Below, one piece after another: positions 10,644-18,371 of a DNA stretch of 64,000 bases. The stretch covers positions 1,023,069-1,087,068 of the forward strand of contig NZ_CP059833.1 of assembly GCF_014117265.1 (NCBI RefSeq), written 5' to 3'. A program made the translations under genes and the position numbers. Every line of letters begins with the position of its first letter. Within the stretch, counting starts at the first letter, position 1. Source of the DNA: Corynebacterium hindlerae. GTDB taxonomy: Bacteria > Actinomycetota > Actinomycetes > Mycobacteriales > Mycobacteriaceae. The notes below the pieces were generated by a model that saw only the letters and a program-made list of their open reading frames with translations, searched no databases and was not told the DNA's origin.

Positions 10644-11804
10644 ATGTCAGATGATTCACTCCTCAGCCAACTCGACGCACTCATCGCCGCTGATACCGAC
10701 GGCCTGCTTGACATACCAGACGAGCCCCGCCCCATCACCGAGCTCGACCGCCTGGTCCGGGCCTTTAACGAAGTCAACGACTTTTATGCCGAGCATGGCC
10801 GCGAACCCAGCGCAGATACCCTCGACATTGCCGAACGTAAACTCGGCGCGCGCCTGGTCGGCATTCGCAGTAGTTCCTCCAAAATCGCCGAACTGAAGGA
10901 GCATGACACTCACGGCCTGCTAGCGACCAAGGAAACCCCCACCAGCCTCGATGACCTCCTCACCGGAGGCACCTTTGACCTCCTAGCTGACCCCACCGGG
11001 CTCCTCGACGTCTCCACCCTGCCCGCACGTAAAAGCCCCCATGATGAGGGTGAACGCGCCGTTCGTATCAAAGCGAAAGACTTCACTGCATTCGCCGACC
11101 TCTTTAAAGCCAAGCATGAAGCACTTGCGGAGGGCACCTGGGCGCTAGGGAAGTTCTCCGGCGAACACAACATCCGGGAAGGGCGGTTCTTCCTCATCAA
11201 TGGTCAACTGTGCTTCGTTGCAGAGGTTAAAGACATTAACCAAGCGCAAGGCGAAGTCAAGCCCCGCCTGCGAGTCATCTTCGAAAATGGCACCGAATCC
11301 AGCATGTACCGCGAATCACTGGCAACCAGGCTCTACGAAACCAACGGCCAGGCCGTCATCCGCACCAGCATCAGCGCCGACGAAATCGGAGACGCCGACG
11401 AAGAAACCGGCTACATCTACGTGCTGAAGTCCCTGTCGGACGACCCCGAAATCCGTACATTGGACAACTTGTACAAGATCGGCTTCTCCCGCGGGCCAGT
11501 AGAAAAACGCATCGCCGGCGCCGAAAAGAGCCCCACCTACCTCAAGGCACCAGTAAAGGTAGTGGCAACATACCGGCTGTACAACATGCGCCCCTCCGCC
11601 CTCGAACACCTCATCCACCGCGTATTTGCCAGCGTGCGCCTTGACGCATTCGTGGTGACCAAAGTCGGCGGCACTGTCCAAGCCACCGAATGGTTCCTCG
11701 CCCCACTGGAAGCGATCAACCGTGCAATCGAGCTAATCGAATCCGGCGACATTGTGGACTACGTCTACAGCCGGGAAATCGGGGACCTTATTCGATGCGA
11801 TTGA
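10644..11804 (+). CDS. GIY-YIG (T5orf172-type) nuclease of the island
   Basis: A 386-residue protein whose C-terminal third is a GIY-YIG nuclease domain of the T5orf172 subtype: GYIYVL (about 256-261), YKIGFSRG (about 277-284), a conserved arginine (EKRI), and a helix with the likely catalytic glutamate (ALEHLIHRVF, about 318-327). The N-terminal two thirds are acidic and helical, with no recognised domain. It corresponds in position to B. subtilis YeeC. With the helicase and methyltransferase it makes a plausible modification, translocation and cleavage set. The last 204 bases are repeated at 13667-13870. Start ATG three bases after the helicase stop. Confidence 0.87.
   Translation: MSDDSLLSQLDALIAADTDGLLDIPDEPRPITELDRLVRAFNEVNDFYAEHGREPSADTLDIAERKLGARLVGIRSSSSKIAELKEHDTHGLLATKETPTSLDDLLTGGTFDLLADPTGLLDVSTLPARKSPHDEGERAVRIKAKDFTAFADLFKAKHEALAEGTWALGKFSGEHNIREGRFFLINGQLCFVAEVKDINQAQGEVKPRLRVIFENGTESSMYRESLATRLYETNGQAVIRTSISADEIGDADEETGYIYVLKSLSDDPEIRTLDNLYKIGFSRGPVEKRIAGAEKSPTYLKAPVKVVATYRLYNMRPSALEHLIHRVFASVRLDAFVVTKVGGTVQATEWFLAPLEAINRAIELIESGDIVDYVYSREIGDLIRCD
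11601..11804 (+). repeat. Direct repeat, copy 1 (3' end of the GIY-YIG gene)
   Basis: These 204 bases align without gaps to 13667-13870 (offset 2066), about 90% identical by eye, down to the stop codon. Differences are mostly at third codon positions, except the last seven codons, which diverge more. The pair brackets the AlbA_2 gene. Confidence 0.93.
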
Positions 11805-11850
11805 TATAACCGGAACAATCAAGCCTGTACTCAAAATAGAGTGCAAGTGA

Positions 11851-11869
11851 AGTGCATTGCACTATACTT
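11851..11869 (+). promoter_or_regulatory. Palindrome overlapping the promoter of the AlbA_2 gene
   Basis: agtgcattgcact (11851-11863) is a 13-bp palindrome with a one-base centre, and a third related half, gtgcaagtga, lies just upstream. It abuts tatact (11864-11869), a good -10 hexamer. A start point 7-8 bases downstream would coincide with the ATG at 11877, giving a leaderless mRNA. The palindrome could be an operator, possibly bound by the encoded protein's own winged-helix domain (inference). Confidence 0.5.
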
Positions 11870-11876
11870 TGAAATC

Positions 11877-13622
11877 ATGAACTCCATCGACGTAGCTGCG
11901 CTGGTCAACGCACTAATTGAGAGCGAGACCGATACGTGGAATATTGAAGCCAAGGCCGCCTCCAAGGGGCTTCCCGGCTCCATTGATGAGACTTTGAGTG
12001 CATTTGCAAACATGCCCGAGGGCGGAACGATTGTCCTTGGAGTATCAGAAATCAATGGGATAGTAGGCGTCACGGGAGTGAGCAATCCCAAAGAGCTCAT
12101 GGCCGCACTTGCCACCAAAGCGCGGGAGAGAATTGTCCCGCCCGTTCAGCTTGGAGCGGTAGAGACGGCGCTTGTGGATGGCGCCCACGTGGTGGTGTGC
12201 GTCGTACCGCCTCAGCCATCCGATCGTCGCCCGTTTCGGGTTGGTGCATATGGTCGCGCCTATACCCGCTCTGGCGATGGTGACCACCAGCTAGATGAGC
12301 AAGAAGAACTCTATCTGATAAGTCAGCGCTCCCAGCCTCTCGATGATCGGCAGCCGGTTGAAGGAGCGGACGTTGACAGGGATCTCATTCCCGATCTTCT
12401 TGAGCAGTACCTTGCCTCGCAAAAATCGGCAAGTACCAGGTTGCGGCAACTAAACCGAGACGAACTGCTTATCCGCACTAACGTTGTTGACCACGCCACG
12501 GGGGCACCCACTGTGGCTGCGGTGTATGCGATGGGCATCCACCCGCAGCAGTTTCTTCCACACACCAGCGTGAAGGCTCACGCGCGCCCCGACTCCGGTG
12601 GAAATCCACAAACCCGCCTCACGGACCGAGCTGAGTTCTCCGGGCCGGTTCCCGATCTGCTTTTCTCCGCAATGGAGTGGGTAAGTAAACACCTCATGCG
12701 GGGCGTGACCTTTGATAGTTTCGGACATGGGCACGATGCCAGCGAAATACCGCCAGTGGCTGTCCGCGAGATTATTGCTAATGCTCTGGTTCACCGTGAT
12801 CTCTCCAGCGCCAGCACGGGCAGCTACCCCATGATCGTGAAGCTCCCAACCAAGCTCATTGTTGAAAGCCCGGGCGGCTTGTGGGGTCTGACGGAAAGGG
12901 AATTAGGCAAGACTAGCCCCCGGGCGCGCAATCCTGTGTTGTACAGGATGTGTTCCGCAATTACGTCCGAAGACGGAAAGCGCGTCGTCGAAGGTCACGC
13001 CACGGGTATTCCCGAAGTCACGCGTAGCCTCCGTGAGGCATTTCTTCCCGCGCCCTACTTCAAAGACGAAGTGATTAAGTTCCGGGCCATCCTTTCCTCA
13101 TCCTCGATGCTCTCGCAGGATGACCTCTCCTGGCTCGCAACACTTCCCGGCGGCAACGGAATGAGCGTTGCGCAAAGGCATGCACTCGTTGCCATGAAAC
13201 AGGGCAAGACTGTCTCAAATGCTGATTACCGATCCAGGTTCCCAATGGATTCAGTGCAGGCGCGCGGCGAGCTCCAAGAGTTGGTCCGCTTCGGCCTCGC
13301 CACAACGACCGGATCTGGCAGGTCGACGGAATACATGTTGGCGCCGCGTACCGACGACAATGCAGTCAAAACGAGTACACGCATCGAAGCGAAGGAGCTC
13401 TCGGACGACTCGGAGACTACGCGCCCCAAACAGCTGGTCATTGCGGCCCTCAGCAGGATTGGTGCTCCAATGAGGCGTAACCGAGTAGCGAAGGAAACGG
13501 GCCTGAAAGGAAACCATGCCTACCGAATCCTCAAAGAACTCATTGCCGAAGGCGTGGTCGGCTACGACAAAGATCCGGATGACAAGCGCGCATTCCGGTA
13601 CTTTTTAAAACGCCCCCGATGA
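11877..13622 (+). CDS. AlbA_2 (Schlafen-like) domain protein with RecG-like ATPase region
   Basis: A 581-residue protein from the ATG at 11877. Order seen: AlbA_2 domain (about 10-125; WNIEAKAASKG and GGTIVLGV), a linker, a RecG-C-terminal/HATPase_c_4 type region (about 270-400; VREIIANALVHRD), and a C-terminal winged helix (about 520-575; MRRNRVAKETGLKGNHAYRI). Such proteins are often annotated as regulators or RecG-like helicases, but none of the SF2 helicase motifs are present here. Some AlbA_2/Schlafen domains are nucleases, and the family is common in defence islands. An in-frame codon at 11841 is a less likely start: the ATG at 11877 suits a leaderless transcript from tatact. The gene is bracketed by direct repeats, suggesting later acquisition than its neighbours. 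Confidence 0.8.
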   Translation: MNSIDVAALVNALIESETDTWNIEAKAASKGLPGSIDETLSAFANMPEGGTIVLGVSEINGIVGVTGVSNPKELMAALATKARERIVPPVQLGAVETALVDGAHVVVCVVPPQPSDRRPFRVGAYGRAYTRSGDGDHQLDEQEELYLISQRSQPLDDRQPVEGADVDRDLIPDLLEQYLASQKSASTRLRQLNRDELLIRTNVVDHATGAPTVAAVYAMGIHPQQFLPHTSVKAHARPDSGGNPQTRLTDRAEFSGPVPDLLFSAMEWVSKHLMRGVTFDSFGHGHDASEIPPVAVREIIANALVHRDLSSASTGSYPMIVKLPTKLIVESPGGLWGLTERELGKTSPRARNPVLYRMCSAITSEDGKRVVEGHATGIPEVTRSLREAFLPAPYFKDEVIKFRAILSSSSMLSQDDLSWLATLPGGNGMSVAQRHALVAMKQGKTVSNADYRSRFPMDSVQARGELQELVRFGLATTTGSGRSTEYMLAPRTDDNAVKTSTRIEAKELSDDSETTRPKQLVIAALSRIGAPMRRNRVAKETGLKGNHAYRILKELIAEGVVGYDKDPDDKRAFRYFLKRPR

Positions 13623-13666
13623 AGTGGCGGGGCGGAAGGCAGCATACTAGCTACCCAACCTGCGCG

Positions 13667-13870
13667 CTCGAACACCTCATCCACCGCGTCTTTGCCAGCG
13701 TGCGCCTTGACGCATCCGTGGTGACCAAAGTCGGCGGCACTGCCCAAGCCACCGAATGGTTCCTCGCCCCGCTGGAAGCGATCAACCGCGCCATCGATCT
13801 CATCGGATCCGGCGACATCGTGGACTACGTCTACAGTCGGGAAATCGGGGACATGGTTCGGCTGAAGTGA
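13667..13870 (+). pseudogene. Second copy of the GIY-YIG gene 3' end
   Basis: Encodes a near copy of the last 67 residues of the GIY-YIG protein (LEHLIHRVFASVRL onward to REIGDMVRLK), ending at a stop that aligns exactly with the stop at 11804. The unrelated bases just upstream (13623-13666) leave an open frame from 13619, but there is no GIY-YIG core. Most likely it is the original 3' end of the gene, displaced when the 2066-bp AlbA_2 unit was inserted together with a slightly diverged donor 3' end. Confidence 0.88.
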
Positions 13871-13888
13871 TAATGGCCTAGCAGGCGC

Positions 13889-14371
13889 CTACCCCCGCCA
13901 CTGCCAGCTGATGATCCGCGCCTCGGAGGTGGGATCCTCGGCCACCGCGGTTTCGCGGTCGACCTGCACAAATAAGTACTGCTGCGCGATCTGTTCCACC
14001 AGTCCCCCGCCCCATTCGGCAACAACCACCGAATCCAGCAGGTCCGTGTCCAAATCGAGGGAATCCAAGGCCCCTAAAGGGTCAGTCCCAGAATCTAGGA
14101 GCCGGTAGGCGTCCACGTGGATAAGTGCTGGGCCGCCGGCAAGCGGGCGGTGCTCGCGGGCGATCACGAAGGTGGGGGAGGTGACGCGTCCCTTTACCCC
14201 CATGCCACGCGCGATTCCTTGCGTGAGTGTGGTTTTCCCGGCCCCCAGGGGGCCGTCCAGGATGACCACATCCCCGGCTTCCAGGGCCTGCCCCAGCTCA
14301 ACCCCCCACGCCTGGGTGTCGGCGGCGGTGTCGAAGCGTGCGGAACCTTCGGTGGGGAAACTAGCTTTCAT
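13889..14371 (-). CDS. tsaE: tRNA t6A synthesis ATPase TsaE
   Basis: P-loop ATPase that resets the TsaB-TsaD complex. From the ATG at 14371 (MKASFPTEGSARF) the protein has 160 residues, usual for the family; the longer frame back to 14455 lies inside alr and adds an atypical leader. Walker A GPLGAGKTT lies at about 40-48, then the family signature SPTFVI and HVDAYRL. The start overlaps the end of alr by 11 bases, so alr and tsaE are coupled. Its usual next neighbour, tsaB, is separated by the island. Confidence 0.92.
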   Translation of the reverse strand: MKASFPTEGSARFDTAADTQAWGVELGQALEAGDVVILDGPLGAGKTTLTQGIARGMGVKGRVTSPTFVIAREHRPLAGGPALIHVDAYRLLDSGTDPLGALDSLDLDTDLLDSVVVAEWGGGLVEQIAQQYLFVQVDRETAVAEDPTSEARIISWQWRG

Positions 14372-15452
14372 TATGGCCTCCGATGTAGTGGCGCACGGTG
14401 CGGCCCTTTGGCCAGCAGGCAACTTCGTAGTTGATGGTGCCGGTGGCGTCGGCAAGCTCGGTGGCGCTCATGCCGCCCGCACCGAACAGGATCGCTTCGT
14501 CGCCTGGTGCAGCGGTGTCCTGTCCTAGCCACACCACAATCTGGTCCATGCACACCCGCCCAACCTGCGGGTAACGCTTACCATTGATCGCAACCTCCAG
14601 GCGGCCCTGGGCGGCGCGGGGCAGCCCGTCAGCGTAGCCCACCGGCACGATCGCATAGTTACCGTCATGTGGCGCCCACCACGTCAGCCCATAAGAAGTG
14701 CCCTCACCAGCAGCAATAGCCTTTACCAAGGTGAGGCGCGCCGACCAAGTCAGCGCCGGTTTCAAGCCATGATCGCGGCCCCGGATCGGCTCCAGGCCAT
14801 AACAGATCAGGCCCGGGCGCACCATCTGATAGTGCAGGTCAGGGCGGGTGAGGGTGGCCGGGGAATTAGCCAGGTGGTTCACCGGAACCTCCAGGCCACA
14901 CTGCCGGGCCAGGTCAAGGGCGCGTTCAAAGGCCGCGGCTTGGGCGTCGGTAGTGGGATCATCCGGATCATCCGCGCAGGCCAGGTGACTAAACAAGCCG
15001 GTCACCTGTACGGGCGAGGAGGCCAGCAGCTCAAAGCACTCCCGCCAGTGGGCCTCGGGCACCCCGGAGCGGTTCAGCCCGGTATCAACCTTCACCGCTA
15101 CCGTGGCGCGCACACCGGCGTCTGCTACGGCGCGCGCATGCGCCATACTGGGGATTCCCAGCGAAATCCCGGCGGCAAGGGCCGCGCGGAAGTGTTGTTC
15201 GGGCGACCAGATCCAGGCGAGGATGGGGGCGGGCAGGTGGGCGTCGGCAAGCGCGTGCGCCTCGGCCAGCGTCGCCACCCCGAGCTGGTCAGCACCGTTT
15301 TCTACCATCACGCGCGCCACTTCGGCCGCCCCGTGGTTGTAGCCGTCAGCCTTCACCACGCACATCAGCTGCGCCGGCGCTACCCGCGCTTTAATCAGGC
15401 GGACGTTGTGCGCGATGGCATTCAGGTCAATGGTGGTGCTAAGCAAGTCCAT
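14361..15452 (-). CDS. alr: Alanine racemase
   Basis: PLP enzyme that makes D-alanine for peptidoglycan. The chosen start at 15452 (MDLLSTTIDLNAIAHN) gives 363 residues. The PLP lysine is in VVKADGYNHG (Lys34), and the second catalytic tyrosine is in GTSYGLTWW near residue 255. The C-terminal beta domain is complete (VGRVCMDQIVV). It overlaps the end of nnr by 14 bases and tsaE by 11, making nnr-alr-tsaE one transcription unit. A start 14 codons earlier would add a Cys/Arg-rich leader not typical of the family. Confidence 0.94.
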   Translation of the reverse strand: MDLLSTTIDLNAIAHNVRLIKARVAPAQLMCVVKADGYNHGAAEVARVMVENGADQLGVATLAEAHALADAHLPAPILAWIWSPEQHFRAALAAGISLGIPSMAHARAVADAGVRATVAVKVDTGLNRSGVPEAHWRECFELLASSPVQVTGLFSHLACADDPDDPTTDAQAAAFERALDLARQCGLEVPVNHLANSPATLTRPDLHYQMVRPGLICYGLEPIRGRDHGLKPALTWSARLTLVKAIAAGEGTSYGLTWWAPHDGNYAIVPVGYADGLPRAAQGRLEVAINGKRYPQVGRVCMDQIVVWLGQDTAAPGDEAILFGAGGMSATELADATGTINYEVACWPKGRTVRHYIGGHNES

Positions 15453-16791
15453 GCTTAAGCATCCTAGTCCGCACCCCCGGCAACGCACGCGCAATGTCCC
15501 CCGCCACCACCGGGCCGCGGGCGCACGCCAGAGCGTGCAGCCTGCTTGCCGACGCCACTACCCCCACCTCCGGCCGCCACGCAATCGCCTTCCCCACCAC
15601 CCCGGCCAGCACATCCCCCGACCCAGGCGTGGCCGCCCACGACGCCCCCGCCTCCACCAAGTACACCTGCTGACCATCGGTAACCACCGTCACCCGACCT
15701 TTCAGCAGCACCACGCACCGCAACTGGCGCGCCAATTCCTGCGCGCCCGCGACCCGGTCTGGCGCGCCTGCTGCGCCTGTTAAGCTCGCAAACTCACCCG
15801 CGTGCGGCGTGAGCACAGTCAGCGCTTGCCGATCTTTCACCAGCTGCCTCAGCCACGCATCCTGGCTCAGCTGCGTCAGCGCATCAGCATCAATGACCAG
15901 CGGAATATCTTCTTTCAGCAGGCGCGCAAGCTCCGCAGAAGGCCCAAGCCCCGGGCCGATCACCGCCGCATCCATCCGCCCCTGCCCTATCACCACCTCC
16001 GGCTGCGCCGCAATCACCTCACGCGTACATGGCCCCACATAACGCACCATCGACGACGTCGCCCGCGCCGCCGCCTGCACACACAACACCGCCGCCCCCG
16101 GATACTGCACGCTACCTGCATAAACCCCCAGCACACCCTGCGTGTACTTGTGGTCATGCGGGCCCGGCTCCGGCCACAGCGGAATCCCCGCACTATAGCC
16201 CCACGGCTTAGGCAGCGTAATGCCAATGTCCTTAACCACCACTCGCCCGCAATACTCCCAGCCCAGGATGTGGGCAGGCTTGAGGCCACCAAAAGTCACC
16301 GTGACATCGGCTTTAATGGCATCCCCTGCCACCAGCCCCGTCATCGGGTCCACGCCGCTCGGAATGTCCACGGCGATGGTGGGGGCGTGCGCCCTCAAGC
16401 TGCCGGGAAGCGTTAGGGCGCCGCGCGCGCCGATGCCGAGGATGCCGTCAATGATAAGGTCCGGGATGTGGCCGGGGGCTGACGCGCTCGACACCAACCG
16501 CGGATACTTGATCGCGCGGATCGCCGGGTGGATGCGGCTACCCAGCTGCCACACACTGATCTGCGCGCCACGTTTTTCCAGCTCAGCTGCCGCAAACAGT
16601 GCATCACCGCCATTATTTCCGCTGCCTGCCAGCACAAGAACTCTAGCGCCCGACACCTTCCCCAGCAGCTGCGCAGCCTCCACCGCTACCGCAAACGCCG
16701 CCCGCCTCATCAGCACCTGACCTTCACGAGCAATAAGCGGCGCCTCCGCCGCACGGATCTGGTCAGGGGTGTACAAGCCAATGTGCCTCAT
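15439..16791 (-). CDS. nnr: Bifunctional NAD(P)HX epimerase and ADP-dependent dehydratase
   Basis: Repairs hydrated NAD(P)H. The 450-residue fusion has an N-terminal YjeF_N epimerase domain (about 1-215; GSGNNGGDALFAA at 56-68) and a C-terminal carbohydrate-kinase-like dehydratase (about 225-445) with the diagnostic ATPGSGDVLAG motif near the end. Both halves look complete. It is first of nnr-alr-tsaE, overlapping alr by 14 bases. The coding sequence is notably GC- and Ala-rich towards its 3' end. Confidence 0.93.
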   Translation of the reverse strand: MRHIGLYTPDQIRAAEAPLIAREGQVLMRRAAFAVAVEAAQLLGKVSGARVLVLAGSGNNGGDALFAAAELEKRGAQISVWQLGSRIHPAIRAIKYPRLVSSASAPGHIPDLIIDGILGIGARGALTLPGSLRAHAPTIAVDIPSGVDPMTGLVAGDAIKADVTVTFGGLKPAHILGWEYCGRVVVKDIGITLPKPWGYSAGIPLWPEPGPHDHKYTQGVLGVYAGSVQYPGAAVLCVQAAARATSSMVRYVGPCTREVIAAQPEVVIGQGRMDAAVIGPGLGPSAELARLLKEDIPLVIDADALTQLSQDAWLRQLVKDRQALTVLTPHAGEFASLTGAAGAPDRVAGAQELARQLRCVVLLKGRVTVVTDGQQVYLVEAGASWAATPGSGDVLAGVVGKAIAWRPEVGVVASASRLHALACARGPVVAGDIARALPGVRTRMLKHGLA

Positions 16792-16932
16792 AGATACTAA
16801 TGTAGCCCGGGCTATACTTGGCCGATCAGGGGTATGGGGCCGTGTGGGGTGTGGGCCGTTTGCTTAAGTTCTAGGGGCCGTGTGGGGGCGCTGCGCCGAT
16901 AAATCGGCGGTTAGCGCGGTAACATGCAGGTC
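16792..16932. promoter_or_regulatory. Divergent gap with palindromes next to nnr
   Basis: Contains the perfect 12-bp palindrome tagcccgggcta (16803-16814), 12 bases upstream of the nnr start and followed by tatact (16813-16818). A second hairpin, with inner arms cgccgat-aa-atcggcg (16894-16909) and outer arms gcgct/agcgc, lies before the ATPase pseudogene. The first could be an operator for nnr; the second an attenuator or repeat. Function is inferred from position only. Confidence 0.4.
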
Positions 16933-18215
16933 ATGGCCATTAACTCCCCTGCTACTAGTGCTGCGAGCGATGCCGCCTATTTGATGCGTTATATCGATGT
17001 TGAGTTAGACTAGCTCGCGGGCGCGCCTGCTATCGCTATTGAGGGTCCGAAGGCCGTCGGCAAATCAGAAACGGCTGTTCGACGCGCAGATCGCAAGTAC
17101 TATCTTGACCGTACTCATGAGCGGGCGATTCTTGAAGCCCAGCTGGATTCACTCCTAGTCGCAGATCAAACTATCTGTCTTGACGAGTGGCAGTATCTGC
17201 CACAGGCGTGGGATGCGGTTCGCAGGAATGTGGACAAGCAGGTAGCCACGCGTTATTTGCTCACCGGCATTGCTACGCCGCAGCAAGGCGTTGATTCCCA
17301 CTCGGGCACGGGCCGCGTGATTAGTTTGCGGATGCGTCCTCTTGCCTTCTCAGAGCGCGCGGAGACAACACCGACTGTGAAGATTTCAGAGCTTTTCACA
17401 GGCAGCGCCACAATCGCAGGTCACACCGATTTCACACTTACTGATTACGCCGCCGCTATTTGCTCCACCGGACTGCCCGGGGTATATCGGCAGCCCGCCC
17501 GCCTACGCCGCCAGCTTATCGACGCCTACATTCAGCGCGTCATCGACCGCGACATCCCTGACCAGGGATTGCTGGTTCGCAAACCCGAATCGCTCCGGGC
17601 GTGGTGGGCGGCTTACGCGGCGGCATCATCGACCACCACTTCGTACACCAAAGTCTTGCACGCGGCATCTTCTAGCGACAGCGCCAAGATCTCGAAGGAT
17701 GCCGCATTGGGTTACCGCGATATCTTGCACAAGTTGTGGTTGCTGGATCCGGTCCCGGCATGGTCTCCTAATCGTTCGCCCTTCAAAAAGCTTACCGCCT
17801 CGCCGAAACATCAGGTCTTTGATCCTGGAATCGCCGCCGCGCTGTTAGCCGTGACACCTGAGATGCTCGTTTCCCCAGATCCCCGCTCTTGGGAGCTTTT
17901 CGGCCAGCTTTTGAATCTTTGGCCACGCTCACGGTCCGCACTGCCGGGCAGGCGGCGGAAGCCGGGGTCTCCCATCTACGCACCCAGGGTGGGGCCCAGG
18001 AGGTGGACCTTATTGTCGAGCGCTACGACGGCAGAGTCATCGCCTTCGAGGTCAAGCTCAAGCCCACCCCCACGGATCGGAATGTCCGCCACCTGCACTG
18101 GCTTAGCCAGCACCTCGGCCCCCGCCGGGTGGACAAGGTGGTGGTCACCACCGGCACTGACGCGTACCGACGCCCCGACGGCGTCGCCGTGGTCCCACTA
18201 GCGCTACTCGGGTAA
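16933..18215 (+). pseudogene. DUF4143-type AAA ATPase, disrupted by a nonsense codon and a frameshift
   Basis: Translation from ATG 16933 (or 16924) gives an AAA ATPase of the kind carrying a DUF4143 nuclease-like C-terminus: Walker A GPKAVGKSE, Walker B-type LDEWQYLP, then a long helical middle. The frame is broken twice. A TAG at 17011-17013 falls just before the P-loop, and near 17907 the reading frame must shift, because the C-terminal segment FESLATLTVRTAG...VERYDGRVIAFEVKLKP continues in another frame to a stop at 18215. The EVDLIVE and FEVK residues resemble a PD-(D/E)XK-like core. Such ATPases are frequent, non-essential accessory genes. Two lesions make loss of function likely. Confidence 0.85.
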
Positions 18216-18288
18216 ATGCGGGCCACATATTTCCTAACTAATTGTCCGCACTGGGGTGCGGAGCATCCCCCTAAGCAGCGCGCGGAAG

Positions 18289-18348
18289 AAATCTAGCATA
18301 CGGATGGGACGAAAACCGCCAAAAAGATCCCATCCGAATGCCAGATTT
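18289..18348. repeat. Intergenic palindrome, type A copy 1
   Basis: Two 21-bp arms (18289-18309 and 18328-18348) pair at 19 of 21 positions around an 18-base loop. The core is catacggatggga. It sits 24 bases beyond the end of glmS, where a terminator would be expected. A related palindrome sharing the tacggatgg core lies at 28417-28480 after putA. Confidence 0.8.
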
Positions 18349-18371
18349 ACACACCACCCAGGAAACCCCTC

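Noticed and set aside
12766..13060. AlbA_2 protein as a true RecG helicase
   Set aside because: Only the RecG-annotated C-terminal/HATPase-like region is present; no Walker A/B or helicase motifs.
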